Positions 5,719-13,467 of a DNA stretch of 14,211 nt are shown here, one piece after another. Within the stretch, counting starts at the first letter, position 1. Each line of letters begins with the position of its first letter. The stretch covers positions 1-14,211 of the forward strand of contig CAMYWI010000005.1 of assembly GCA_947302675.1 (NCBI GenBank), written 5' to 3'. Origin of the DNA: an uncultured Selenomonadales bacterium (GTDB taxonomy: Bacteria; Bacillota_C; Negativicutes; Selenomonadales; Selenomonadaceae). The notes beneath the pieces were generated by a model. The model was not told where the DNA came from, ran no database searches, and saw only the letters and a list, made by a program, of their open reading frames with translations. The position numbers were made by a program, and so were the translations under genes.

Positions 5719-6588
5719 TTAGTACTTTTTAATTTTAAATGTCGGACGATAAGATTCTTTTGACTTCTTTAAGCCGAGTATGCCCATATCTTCTTCTCGA
5801 TTTTCGTATTCATAAGCTGATATCTCTTTTGAAGACGCCATAAATTGATTCAGGAAGACAAAGGCACCGTCAGCCGCAAATTTTTTAGTCGCCTTTTCAA
5901 AGTGAATGTCAATACATTGCTCATTTAAAATCGAAAACATAGCCATAGCCGCAGGTTCGCCGTCGGTGTAAATCACTCCGCCTTTCATGTCGAGGCTTTT
6001 CCCATTCGCAATAACTTCACGAATACTCATCAATTCGCTCTGCAATGAAACATCGCCGTCATCATGTTCCGCAAACTATTGTTCGGCAACTTGCAGAGCG
6101 TCGGGCAACTTTTCAACTGTCAGAGGAAAATATTTAGCGTCGGGATATGTTCGCATAAATTTATTGAAGTGATTTTTCTTGCGATGAAATTTTCTGCCTG
6201 AAATTTGCGCCAAATCTTCCGTTTTGTAGATATAATCGCTGTCACCGTCGAAAGAACGCCAATCAACAGCAATAATTTTATCAATTTCGGCGCGTTGCTC
6301 TTCATTGCAAAGACAAAATCGCAAATTTTCTCCGCGCAGGACAGAATCGGCTTTAAGAAGTTCAATCGCCGTGTTCAAATCAAAATTTTTATCGGAGAGC
6401 GGAAAGCCGTAGCCGCGACGATTGATATTTGCGCCGTTGTAGCGGCGAAAAAGAATTCCGTCAAGTTCCGCAACCTCAATGTTGTACTTTTTACGCAGAA
6501 GATAGAGATTAACCGTCGAGGTGTCACTTACGAGCGAGAAATTTCTTTGCGCAATGAAATTCGGTTCGTGCCAATTGAGTTTCAACAT
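5719..6588 (-). pseudogene. DUF2156 (LPG-synthase C-terminal-like, GNAT fold) interrupted by an amber codon
   Basis: ATG 6588 with GAGGTGA upstream. The frame runs to TAG 6076-6078 and then continues, in the same frame, to TAA at 5719. Both halves align with the DUF2156/LPG synthase C-terminal family: LSGRKFHRKKNHFNKF type sequence (here ISGRKFHRKKNHFNKFM) before the stop, and GGVIYTDGEPAAMAM, IDIHFEKATKK, NREEDMGILGLKKSKESYRP after it. The residue at the stop is followed by FAEHDDGD; family members commonly have Trp there, so TGG to TAG is the simplest explanation (inference). Without the stop the protein would be 289 residues, normal for the family. Such proteins are predicted acyl or aminoacyl transferases; the substrate is unknown. 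A TTG at 6045 could restart the C-terminal half but lacks a good binding site. Confidence 0.82.
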
Positions 6589-6592
6589 GGAA

Positions 6593-7420
6593 TCACCTCA
6601 GGTCGGTTAAAAACTCCTCGAACGGCAAGCCCCAATTCCAAGCAAGATCTAATTTCTCGGCGTGCGCAATGCACTTTGCAACGAAGTCCGCCGCTTTTTT
6701 CGTCGCGTCGAGTAAACTCTCGCCGTTGAGCCAAGACGCCGCCGCTACCGCAAAAAATGCGTCGCCCGTGCCCGACCTGTCACCGCCCAATCTGCGCGAA
6801 GTCACGAAGTTAATCTCGCCCTTGTCGAAAATAAAATTGGTAATGTTGGAGCCGTCGTCGAGGTCGAGCGTGACGCCGGTGATAATGACGCGCCCGCCGC
6901 GAGTTTTCGCCGCAATGTTCGCCGCCATAGTCGCAAGCTCCGAATCACTCACGACGCCGCCTTCCGGATAAGCCGTGCCCAAAAGTTCACAAGCCTCCGT
7001 CAAGTTCGGGGTAACCAGGTCGGCGAACTCCAACAGCTCGCGCATGCGACGACACATTTCGCGCGTGTAAGACTTATAAATCTTGCCGTGATCTCCCATG
7101 ACGGGATCGATAATCACGACGGCGGGGAAATTTTTGATAAAGCGGCAAACAATCTCAATCTGCGCGGCGGAGCCGAGAAAACCGGTAGCGATGGCGTCGA
7201 AGGTCAAATTATTTTTCTGCCAGCTGTCGATATAACTTTCCATGCGGTCAGTGAAATCGTCCATGAAATAATTTTTAAAGCCCGTGTGCACGCTTAGCAG
7301 GGCGGTCGGCAACGGGCAAACTTGAATTTTCAGTGCGGAGATTATCGGCAACTCGACGGTCACTGAACAGCGTCCAAAGCCCGTCACGTCGTTAATCAAT
7401 GCGATTTTTTTTTGAATCAA
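6593..7420 (-). CDS. pdxY: Pyridoxamine/pyridoxal kinase (PdxY-like, ribokinase family)
   Basis: Phosphorylates B6 vitamers to PLP or PMP with ATP. 275 residues, normal length. Family sequence: [20 protein letters not shown] at the N-terminus, [11 protein letters not shown] for substrate binding, [11 protein letters not shown] in the middle, [13 protein letters not shown], and the ribokinase catalytic and anion-hole motif [12 protein letters not shown] (about residues 224-235). The start is TTG 7420, which overlaps the queF stop by four bases (TTGA); GGAGAG lies about 7 nt upstream, and there is no better start. It may be annotated as a pyridoxamine kinase because the Firmicutes members differ from E. 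coli PdxY. It ends 4 nt before DUF2156. Confidence 0.9.
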   Translation of the reverse strand: MIQKKIALINDVTGFGRCSVTVELPIISALKIQVCPLPTALLSVHTGFKNYFMDDFTDRMESYIDSWQKNNLTFDAIATGFLGSAAQIEIVCRFIKNFPAVVIIDPVMGDHGKIYKSYTREMCRRMRELLEFADLVTPNLTEACELLGTAYPEGGVVSDSELATMAANIAAKTRGGRVIITGVTLDLDDGSNITNFIFDKGEINFVTSRRLGGDRSGTGDAFFAVAAASWLNGESLLDATKKAADFVAKCIAHAEKLDLAWNWGLPFEEFLTDLR

Positions 7421-7854
7421 AACTTTCTCTCCAGTAAAATTTTTTTAGCGAAGTCCTCGAACTCGCCGCGCCCGTAATTCACGAACGGCACGATTGAAAT
7501 TCCGCCACGAGCTTTGAACAAACCCTCGACCTCAAGATAACGCGGCTCCAAAAGTTTAATCAAATCGTCGGCAATCGTGTTGATAACGTCTTCATGAAAC
7601 GTGCCGCAATTTCTAAAGCTCGTCAAGTAAAGTTTCAAACTTTTGCTCTCGACAAGCTTAGCGTCGGGAATGTAGCGGATTTTAATCGCGGCGTAGTCAG
7701 GCTGATGAGTTATCGGGCAAAGGCAGGTAAACTCGTCGGTCGTGAGCGTCACGAAATAATTTCGGGCGGCGTTCTTATTTTCAATCGCCTCCAAAAATTC
7801 GGGCGCGTAGTCGTACTTGTAAGCGGTAATTTTTCCTAAGCTTTTAAGTTCCAT
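7417..7854 (-). CDS. queF: QueF, NADPH-dependent preQ0 reductase
   Basis: Reduces 7-cyano-7-deazaguanine to preQ1, the base inserted into tRNA for queuosine. 145 residues, the short unimodular (YkvM) type. The catalytic region [14 protein letters not shown] is present with C46 as the expected nucleophile and D53 nearby. The NADPH-site motif ESKSLKLYL and [11 protein letters not shown] follow, then the C-terminal [15 protein letters not shown] 7854 lies 9 nt after the phosphatase stop, with a GAGGTGA site. The other que genes are not in the window. Confidence 0.97.
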   Translation of the reverse strand: MELKSLGKITAYKYDYAPEFLEAIENKNAARNYFVTLTTDEFTCLCPITHQPDYAAIKIRYIPDAKLVESKSLKLYLTSFRNCGTFHEDVINTIADDLIKLLEPRYLEVEGLFKARGGISIVPFVNYGRGEFEDFAKKILLERKF

Positions 7855-7863
7855 AAAGTCACC

Positions 7864-9000
7864 TCAAGCGGCGCGTCTGCCGTCAACGATTTGCGCGTCC
7901 GAAAGTCTTTGCAGAACGTCCGAGAGCTTGTAAATCGCGTCTGCGTCGACAGCTTGAAGTCCGCGCAGGGTCAACGGAACTTTCATGGGCGGGTTGTCGA
8001 GCGTGAGCATTTCGCGATTGACAATCTGCGCGGCGGAAGGATAGACAAGACTCAAGCGGGCGTATTCGTTGCCGTCGGAGCCGCGAAACTTTTTGATAAC
8101 AATCTTTGAGGCAATCGGAACGCGCCATTCAAAAGTGCCAGGCAAAGTGTAATCCTCAACGCCGAGAGCCGTCAGCACGTTGGAAAGATTGGAGTCGTGC
8201 CCGCAAATGAAACTGAACTTGCGACCGGGCGTGTTGAGTTCGTCGGAGATAACGGCGAGCATGGGGCTTGCGAAAACTTTCGCGCCGAGCGGGCGGTCGA
8301 AGTTGCTGTTAATCAGCATGGAGCCAACCTTTGCCACGTCGCGCATTTCCGAATCACTGTAAGAAACTTTGCCGTCGTAATAATCCATAAGCAGGGCGTC
8401 GGCGGCAAGATTCATTTTCTTAACGGTGCCTTGAACTCCCCACTCGACAACCTCGCCGCGAAGTTCAGTCAAATTAAAATCATCGGGATTGTATTTTTCG
8501 CCGCTGAGACGTGAAACGGTCGCGAGTTCTTTTTGCAAGCTGTTGTATAATTTTTTCCAGTCGGCTTCGGCTTGAAGTTTTTTCACAAGCGCGGGGTCGT
8601 TCGGCGGCAAGAAAACTCTATCCTTTTGCCCCAACGCGCGATGATATTCAATGGGAATGTTGGCGATAGGGAACGCGCCGGCTGAGAAATATTTTGCCGT
8701 AGCGATTGTCCGCTGATAGGAGTTGGCATAAAAGCGAACTTCGCCGACGGAAGGTTGCGCATTTTTCGGGAAGAGTCCTTGCGCCCTCAGTCGCGCCTCA
8801 AAATATTGTCCCATTAGCGTTTCCATTTCGCCGCCGCGCAGTGTCAAAAGTCCTCTGTCGTCGCCCGCTTTGAGTGAGTTGCGCAGGTTGTGACGGCTGA
8901 CCACAACGACTTGTTCAAGTTGATACTCCGTTGCGTGCGCGACCGCGCTAATCGTTATCGCGAAGACGAAGACTATCAACAGCGAAAAAAATTTTTTCAT
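7864..9000 (-). CDS. Exported histidine acid phosphatase, Agp/AppA type
   Basis: 378 residues. The N-terminus is a Sec signal peptide (MKK, then hydrophobic FFSLLIVFVFAITISAVAHA) with an AHA cleavage site after residue 23, so the enzyme is exported, to the periplasm if the cell is diderm. The phosphate-pocket motif is SRHNLR (35-40), the variant seen in glucose-1-phosphatase Agp rather than RHGxR. YANSYQRTIATAKYF and GAFP match Agp as well, and the proton-donor HD is GHDSN (268-269). Substrate could be glucose-1-phosphate, phytate or other phosphomonoesters. I chose ATG 9000 because AAAGGAG precedes it and the signal peptide begins there; upstream in-frame codons overlap tsaD. Its place among cytosolic tRNA genes is unusual. 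Confidence 0.9.
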   Translation of the reverse strand: MKKFFSLLIVFVFAITISAVAHATEYQLEQVVVVSRHNLRNSLKAGDDRGLLTLRGGEMETLMGQYFEARLRAQGLFPKNAQPSVGEVRFYANSYQRTIATAKYFSAGAFPIANIPIEYHRALGQKDRVFLPPNDPALVKKLQAEADWKKLYNSLQKELATVSRLSGEKYNPDDFNLTELRGEVVEWGVQGTVKKMNLAADALLMDYYDGKVSYSDSEMRDVAKVGSMLINSNFDRPLGAKVFASPMLAVISDELNTPGRKFSFICGHDSNLSNVLTALGVEDYTLPGTFEWRVPIASKIVIKKFRGSDGNEYARLSLVYPSAAQIVNREMLTLDNPPMKVPLTLRGLQAVDADAIYKLSDVLQRLSDAQIVDGRRAA

Positions 9001-9013
9001 GAGAATTGCTCCT

Positions 9014-10009
9014 TTAAAGTCCGAGATTGGGCACGGCGTTAAGCGTGGCGTCGGCGAAAGTTTTTTGATAGTAGCCGCGACAGGCAATCATTGCGGCGTT
9101 ATCGGTGCAGAGGATTTTCGTCGGGTAGAAAAATTTCAAGCCGCGCAGGTTGCAAGCCTCGCGCAGAGTTTTTTCAAGAGAAGAATTCGCCGCGACGCCG
9201 CCCGCCAAAACTATTTTATCAAGCTTGAACTCGTCCGCCGCCGCCAGAGTTTTTTCCGCCAAAGTGTCGACGACTGTCTTTTGAAAACTCGCCGCCACGT
9301 CCGCAGAATTAATCGGCTCGCCCTTCATCTGCGCGGTGTTCAAAAAGTTTAGCACGGAAGACTTTAAGCCGCTAAAGCTGAAGTCATAGCCCGTAACTTT
9401 CGGGTGCGGGAAAGTTATTGCGTCGGGGTTGCCGAGTTTGGCGAGCTTATCAATTTCGGGACCGCCGGGATACGGCAAGCCCATGACCCGCGCAATTTTA
9501 TCGAACGCCTCGCCCGCCGCGTCATCGCGACTTTGACCCAACAGTTCAAACTCGTTGTAGCCCGTCATTTTTATCAGCGCGGTGTGTCCGCCGGATACGA
9601 CCAGCGACAGGAACGGCGGCTCAAGTTCGGGTGCGCTTAAGAAGTTCGCGAAGATGTGACCTTCCAAGTGATTGACGGAGATTAGCGGGATTTTCAGCGC
9701 GTAAGCCAACGACTTCGCCGCGCTCAAGCCGACAAGTAATGCGCCCGCCAGTCCCGGTCCGAACGTCACGGCGATTTGATTTATCTCGCGCAGTTCGACG
9801 CCCGCTTTGCTGATTGCCTCGTCGATTACGGGCATAATGTTGACAATGTGTTTTCGCGACGCGATTTCCGGCACGACCCCGCCGAATTTTTGGTGCAACG
9901 GGATTTGCGTCGAAATGACGTTTGATAAAAGCTCGCGACCGCCGCGCAGGACTGCCGCTGCAGTTTCATCACAGCTCGTTTCAATGCCCAGCGTTAAGAT
10001 TTTATCCAT
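9014..10009 (-). CDS. tsaD: TsaD, tRNA N6-threonylcarbamoyladenosine (t6A37) transferase
   Basis: Transfers the threonylcarbamoyl group to A37 of ANN-decoding tRNAs, together with TsaB and TsaE. 331 residues, normal length. ASKHA-fold motifs are intact: [13 protein letters not shown] (8-20), metal-binding HLEGH (His114 and His118), [28 protein letters not shown], and the late CTDNAAMIA containing the metal-binding Asp. ATG 10009 overlaps the trmB stop by 8 bases and has GAGG 7 nt upstream. An in-frame start at 10024 would overlap trmB further and lacks a better site. tsaB and tsaE are not in this window. Confidence 0.97.
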   Translation of the reverse strand: MDKILTLGIETSCDETAAAVLRGGRELLSNVISTQIPLHQKFGGVVPEIASRKHIVNIMPVIDEAISKAGVELREINQIAVTFGPGLAGALLVGLSAAKSLAYALKIPLISVNHLEGHIFANFLSAPELEPPFLSLVVSGGHTALIKMTGYNEFELLGQSRDDAAGEAFDKIARVMGLPYPGGPEIDKLAKLGNPDAITFPHPKVTGYDFSFSGLKSSVLNFLNTAQMKGEPINSADVAASFQKTVVDTLAEKTLAAADEFKLDKIVLAGGVAANSSLEKTLREACNLRGLKFFYPTKILCTDNAAMIACRGYYQKTFADATLNAVPNLGL

Positions 10010-10634
10010 TGGCAAACCTCGCAATGCAGAAATTTATCGGGACGCCCTGCTCGGAAAATTTATTCTCGTACTCGGTGCGAATGTTATCGGGCGGCTCGTT
10101 CGCGTGTAAATCGTTGGTCATGTCGCGAACCTCAAGCCCCGCCAATTCAAACTGCTCCAACGAAAAATCGAACAGCGGGCGATTATCCGTCTTGAAATAA
10201 ATTTCCCCGCCGCGCTTTAAAATCTTCCTGTACATCTCCAAAAATCGGACGTGCGTCAAGCGGCGTTTGGCATGACGTTTCTTTGGCCAGGGATCACAAA
10301 AATTTATATACAGCCTGTCGACTTCATGCTCGCCGAAAAGTTCCACGACGTTGTTTATGTCGAAGACAATCAGCCGAACGTTGCCAAGACTTTTTTCGCG
10401 AACCTTCCGCGCCGCCGCCAACACGCAAGTTTTCTCGACCTCAAGCCCGATAAAATTTATCTGCGGATTGCGCTCGGCAAGTTGCGTTATGAAGTCGCCC
10501 ATGCCCGTACCCAGCTCAACGTAAGTTGGAGGGACTAGGGACAAGGGACTGGGGACTAGTGATTTGTCCGTCGTCACGAAGTCCGCGAAGGCTTGAAGTT
10601 TCTCGTCCGTGTGAGGCTTTTTCCTAAGCCGCAA
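10002..10634 (-). CDS. trmB: TrmB, tRNA (guanine46-N7)-methyltransferase
   Basis: SAM-dependent enzyme for m7G46 in the tRNA variable loop. 210 residues. Motifs: MRLRKKP start typical of the family, SAM motif [12 protein letters not shown] (about 38-49), [27 protein letters not shown] (catalytic Asp and tRNA-binding basic patch), [13 protein letters not shown] and the late [10 protein letters not shown]. The start is TTG 10634 with GAGGGG about 10 nt upstream, overlapping the aroF end region. The stretch before the SAM motif is odd: it is encoded by four degenerate copies of a heptamer (10531-10558), giving [12 protein letters not shown] where relatives have a different linker. The frame is kept, so the gene may well work. 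Confidence 0.93.
   Translation of the reverse strand: MRLRKKPHTDEKLQAFADFVTTDKSLVPSPLSLVPPTYVELGTGMGDFITQLAERNPQINFIGLEVEKTCVLAAARKVREKSLGNVRLIVFDINNVVELFGEHEVDRLYINFCDPWPKKRHAKRRLTHVRFLEMYRKILKRGGEIYFKTDNRPLFDFSLEQFELAGLEVRDMTNDLHANEPPDNIRTEYENKFSEQGVPINFCIARFANG
10531..10558 (+). repeat. Four tandem degenerate heptamers (GGGACTA type) inside trmB
   Basis: Read on the plus strand the units are GGGACTA, GGGACAA, GGGACTG and GGGACTA, perfectly in register and followed by GTGATTT. They encode the Ser/Leu/Val/Pro-rich linker in front of the TrmB SAM motif. Seven is not a multiple of three, so gain or loss of one unit would break trmB, while a change of three units would keep frame. Similar heptanucleotide short tandem repeats are known in intergenic DNA of cyanobacteria; any relation is speculation. 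Confidence 0.8.
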
Positions 10635-10640
10635 TATTTT

Positions 10641-11675
10641 TCACCCCTCGTCGAGTCCGATTAAGTTTTCCGTGCGCATGAACGCCGCCAACTTTTTTAT
10701 GCCGCTCATGACCGCGCGATAATGTTCGGGTGTTAGCGACTGCGAACCGTCCGAGAGTGCCCGCGCCGGATTCGGGTGCATTTCCATCATTAAGCCGTCC
10801 GCGCCCGCCGCGATTGCCGCCATTGCCATTGGCTTTACCATGCGCCATTTGCCCGTGCCGTGACTTGGGTCGACGATTATCGGCAAGTGCGACAGGTGCT
10901 TGACCGCCGCCACCGCCGACAAGTCCAACGTGTTGCGTGTGTAAGTTTCATACGTTCTGATTCCGCGCTCGCACAAGACGACGTCGGGATTGCCCGCGTT
11001 CATGATGTATTCCGCCGCGTTGAGCCACTCGTCAATCGTCGCCGCAAGCCCGCGTTTCAAAAGCACGGGGCGTTTGCACTTGCCGACCTCTTTTAAAAGT
11101 CCGAAGTTCTGCATATTCCTCGCGCCGATTTGCAACATGTCAGCGTACTCGGCGACGGGCGCAATGCCTTCAACCGTCGTGACCTCCGTGACGATTTTCA
11201 AGCCCGTGACTTCGCGAGCCTCCGCCAAATATTTCAAGCCCTCGACTTCCAACCCTTGAAACGAATACGGCGAAGTTCTCGGCTTGTACGCGCCGCCGCG
11301 CAGAAATTGTGCGCCGCCGTCTTTGACAATCTGCGCGGCTTTAAGAAGTTGCTCGCGACTCTCGACCGCGCAAGGACCCGCCATAACGACAGGCTCGCCG
11401 CCGCCGATTTTCACGCCGCCAACGTCGATAACGCTCGCTTGCGGATGAAACTCGCGGCTCGCCAACTTGTAGCTCTTTGAAATCGCAACGGAACTCTCGA
11501 CGCCGGGCAGTGCGTCAATCGCCACGCTCGCCAGTTTCGTCTTGTCGCCGATGACGCCGACAATTTTCTGCTGTGCGCCCTCCATAATCTTTGCGTCAAG
11601 CCCGACGCTCTTTATCGCCTTAATGACCTCGTCGATGTTGCGCGAAGTCGCCTCCGGATTCATGATGATAACCAT
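10641..11675 (-). CDS. aroF: 3-deoxy-7-phosphoheptulonate (DAHP) synthase, type I-beta
   Basis: First step of aromatic amino acid synthesis: PEP plus erythrose-4-phosphate to DAHP. 344 residues with an N-terminal ferredoxin-like regulatory domain (about residues 1-70) followed by the KDO8P/DAHP barrel, the layout of Thermotoga-type enzymes. Catalytic signatures: AGPCAVES with metal-binding Cys102, GAYKPRTSPYSFQG (129-142), QIGARNMQNF, LLKRG, VLCERGIRTYE, and IVDPSHGTGK with metal-binding His. ATG 11675 has GGGAGG 7 nt upstream; the in-frame codon at 11690 overlaps it. It heads the long minus-strand gene string, with a terminator of the previous gene and a candidate promoter upstream. Confidence 0.96.
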   Translation of the reverse strand: MVIIMNPEATSRNIDEVIKAIKSVGLDAKIMEGAQQKIVGVIGDKTKLASVAIDALPGVESSVAISKSYKLASREFHPQASVIDVGGVKIGGGEPVVMAGPCAVESREQLLKAAQIVKDGGAQFLRGGAYKPRTSPYSFQGLEVEGLKYLAEAREVTGLKIVTEVTTVEGIAPVAEYADMLQIGARNMQNFGLLKEVGKCKRPVLLKRGLAATIDEWLNAAEYIMNAGNPDVVLCERGIRTYETYTRNTLDLSAVAAVKHLSHLPIIVDPSHGTGKWRMVKPMAMAAIAAGADGLMMEMHPNPARALSDGSQSLTPEHYRAVMSGIKKLAAFMRTENLIGLDEG

Positions 11676-11714
11676 GAAACTACCTCCCAAAACTTTACTG
11701 CGTTAAACGGCGAT

Positions 11715-11743
11715 ATTTTACTGCGAATTTTTATCCTTGAAAA
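11715..11743 (-). promoter_or_regulatory. Candidate promoter for aroF and the downstream gene string
   Basis: TTTTCA (11743-11738), 17 nt, TAAAAT (11720-11715) on the minus strand, about 40 bp before the aroF start and just after the upstream terminator. The -35 match is partial. Confidence 0.4.
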
Positions 11744-11754
11744 GATTTTCGCCG

Positions 11755-11780
11755 AAAAAAATTACCGCGACCGAGCGCGG
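11755..11780 (-). terminator. Rho-independent terminator after the methyltransferase gene
   Basis: On the minus strand CCGCG and CGCGG (11776-11780 with 11765-11769) form a short GC stem around a six-base loop, followed by TAATTTTTTT. It lies 18 bp past the methyltransferase stop and separates it from the aroF transcript. Confidence 0.7.
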
Positions 11781-11797
11781 CGGGCGAGTTGCAACTT

Positions 11798-13336
11798 TCA
11801 AAGGAGCAACGCCTTGAAAATCGGCAACTGCTTTGTTAAAAAAGTTTCGGCGAGAGTTTTGAACTGCGCGAGATTTTCTTCGGGCGACTCGATTGTCTTG
11901 CCGTCTTTGATGAGCCGCTGACCTTGACGCGCAAAAATTTTCCACGCCGCCTCCGCCAACTTATCTGAAGTTTTATCGCCGTTCTTGGACTGCGCCAAAA
12001 AGATTTGTTGAAACCGATTGACGCTGATTCCTTGCCCCGTGAGCGGACTCGCCAAAAAGTTTATCGCGTCTTCAAACTTCGACCGCTCGCAAATGTGCGC
12101 GTTGAGCCGCTCGCAAGATTTCTTGACGAGTTTAACCGCCGCCTCGCTTTGGCAAGGCATAATGTGATTGCCGTTGACCAGAATTATAATTATCTCCAAA
12201 AGCCCTTTGGCGTCCTGCGCGGGCGTGCGCTTGAGATACTCGTTGAAAGTCTTCGGGCGGAAATTGTCTTCCTGCAAAAATTCGAGAATCGGGCGATAAA
12301 TCTCCTCCGACAAACTCACCTCGCCGCCCGCCGCCTTGAACTTCAGCGGGACACTCTCGGCGGGCAACAGCAAGACGTAGCGCATTTCCAAAATCTTGTC
12401 GAGACGTTCAAGCGGCGTTATTCTGCGTATGCCGCGCACAAAAATATCTTTGCGGAACTGCCGATTGAGAAAATAATCCCGCGCCTGCTCCTTGATAATC
12501 GGGTGCTCGATTTTTTTCAAGAACTCAATCGCCGGCGCGGACAGATTTAATTTCTCTATAATCTCAAGCGGCACGGCACTCGCCGCGAAGTCCAACTTTG
12601 CTTGCTGAGAAATTTCCGCAACGTCCGCGAAGTACATCAAATCCCAATCCAAATTCAAATACTCGTGCGCCAGATAATCGGGATTGAGTTTCTTCAAACT
12701 TTCAAAGACTTTGGCAAAGCTTGGCGCAATATTCATGTAGGCGGGCTTAGCGGCAAGCATTTCCTCAATGAATTTCAAGGCGTCGGCAACGCGACCTTTC
12801 GCCGCGCCGCTCGCGCCCGAATATTTATCGTACATTGACAAAAGCTCGCGCAGAGGTGCCGCCGGTGCCCAGCCCGGCAAACAATTATAGCTGTTGTAAA
12901 CCATGCCGCCCGACTTCAAATGCCGCCGCGCAATTTCCATGATGTGCCGACGATTTTCCGCGCTTATCCAACTCCAAATGCCATGCAAGCCAATCGAATC
13001 GAACTGCGGCAAGTCGTCGCGCTTTGAAAATTCCTCGAAACTGTCCTCAAAAAATTCCGCCTCTGAACCCGACGCCTCAGCCAACTCCTGCGACATGACC
13101 GCGTGCGCAGGATTAAAGTCCGTGCCGAAAAATTTTCCAGGCGTCGCCGCCGCGTGTATGTTCGCCGAGACGCCTTGACCAAAGCCCAACTCGCAATGAA
13201 AACTTTCCTCCGTTATCTCCGCCGCCGCAATCCCGTTGAGCAACAAACACCAGCGCATAAACACCGGCGACAGCTCGCGATAATAGCCGTAAGTGTAAGT
13301 CGAGTCCGTGAAGTAGCCTTCGTTCCAACTGTTCAT
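11798..13336 (-). CDS. PKMT-like class I methyltransferase with methyltransferase regulatory domain
   Basis: 512 residues. The N-terminal part is a class I SAM domain: CELGFGQG (motif I, about 48-55), GTDFNP (motif II), FDSIGLHGIWSWIS (motif IV region) and LKSGGMVYNSYNCLPGW. The middle, starting at about AAPLRELLSMY, resembles the methyltransferase regulatory domain (PF10119), and a long C-terminal part (from about residue 310) completes the layout seen in the rickettsial outer-membrane protein lysine methyltransferases PKMT1/2. I infer a protein-lysine methyltransferase acting on a surface protein or flagellin, but no target lies nearby. ATG 13336 has GGGAGG 7 nt upstream. It appears to be a single-gene unit between two terminators. 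Confidence 0.8.
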   Translation of the reverse strand: MNSWNEGYFTDSTYTYGYYRELSPVFMRWCLLLNGIAAAEITEESFHCELGFGQGVSANIHAAATPGKFFGTDFNPAHAVMSQELAEASGSEAEFFEDSFEEFSKRDDLPQFDSIGLHGIWSWISAENRRHIMEIARRHLKSGGMVYNSYNCLPGWAPAAPLRELLSMYDKYSGASGAAKGRVADALKFIEEMLAAKPAYMNIAPSFAKVFESLKKLNPDYLAHEYLNLDWDLMYFADVAEISQQAKLDFAASAVPLEIIEKLNLSAPAIEFLKKIEHPIIKEQARDYFLNRQFRKDIFVRGIRRITPLERLDKILEMRYVLLLPAESVPLKFKAAGGEVSLSEEIYRPILEFLQEDNFRPKTFNEYLKRTPAQDAKGLLEIIIILVNGNHIMPCQSEAAVKLVKKSCERLNAHICERSKFEDAINFLASPLTGQGISVNRFQQIFLAQSKNGDKTSDKLAEAAWKIFARQGQRLIKDGKTIESPEENLAQFKTLAETFLTKQLPIFKALLL

Positions 13337-13405
13337 CTTTCAACCTCCCAAAAAAATTTTACGGCAAAATATTTTCGCTGTCTATTGTAGAGTTAACTGC
13401 AAGCG

Positions 13406-13444
13406 CAAAAAAATTCCCGCCAAGAAATTTCGGCGGGCAAATTT
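13406..13444 (-). terminator. Rho-independent terminator after mtlD
   Basis: A GC-rich CCCGCC/GGCGGG stem (13416-13421 with 13432-13437), with further AT pairing inside the loop, is followed on the minus strand by AATTTTTTT. On the plus strand ATTTTTTG also follows the stem, so it could work both ways. It lies about 24 bp after the mtlD stop. Confidence 0.85.
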
Positions 13445-13467
13445 TTTGTAAGGGTTATGGTTAAGTA

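Noticed and set aside
6076..6078. Amber recoding (pyrrolysine or reassigned TAG) in the DUF2156 gene
   Set aside because: No Pyl genes or downstream recoding element seen. The residue at this site is usually Trp and TGG to TAG is one base change, so a nonsense mutation is simpler.
6205..6729. 174-codon plus-strand ORF across DUF2156 and the pyridoxamine kinase gene
   Set aside because: It crosses the junction of two real minus-strand genes and shows no family features.
9001..9087. N-terminal extension of the phosphatase up to 9087
   Set aside because: It would overlap tsaD heavily and bury the signal peptide; ATG 9000 has AAAGGAG and a textbook signal sequence.
10531..10565. CRISPR-like repeats
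   Set aside because: Units are 7 bp, directly adjacent and without spacers, so this is a simple tandem repeat.
12005..12550. 181-codon plus-strand ORF antisense to the methyltransferase gene
   Set aside because: Shadow frame with no motif and no independent ribosome site; the minus-strand protein is continuous and family-like.
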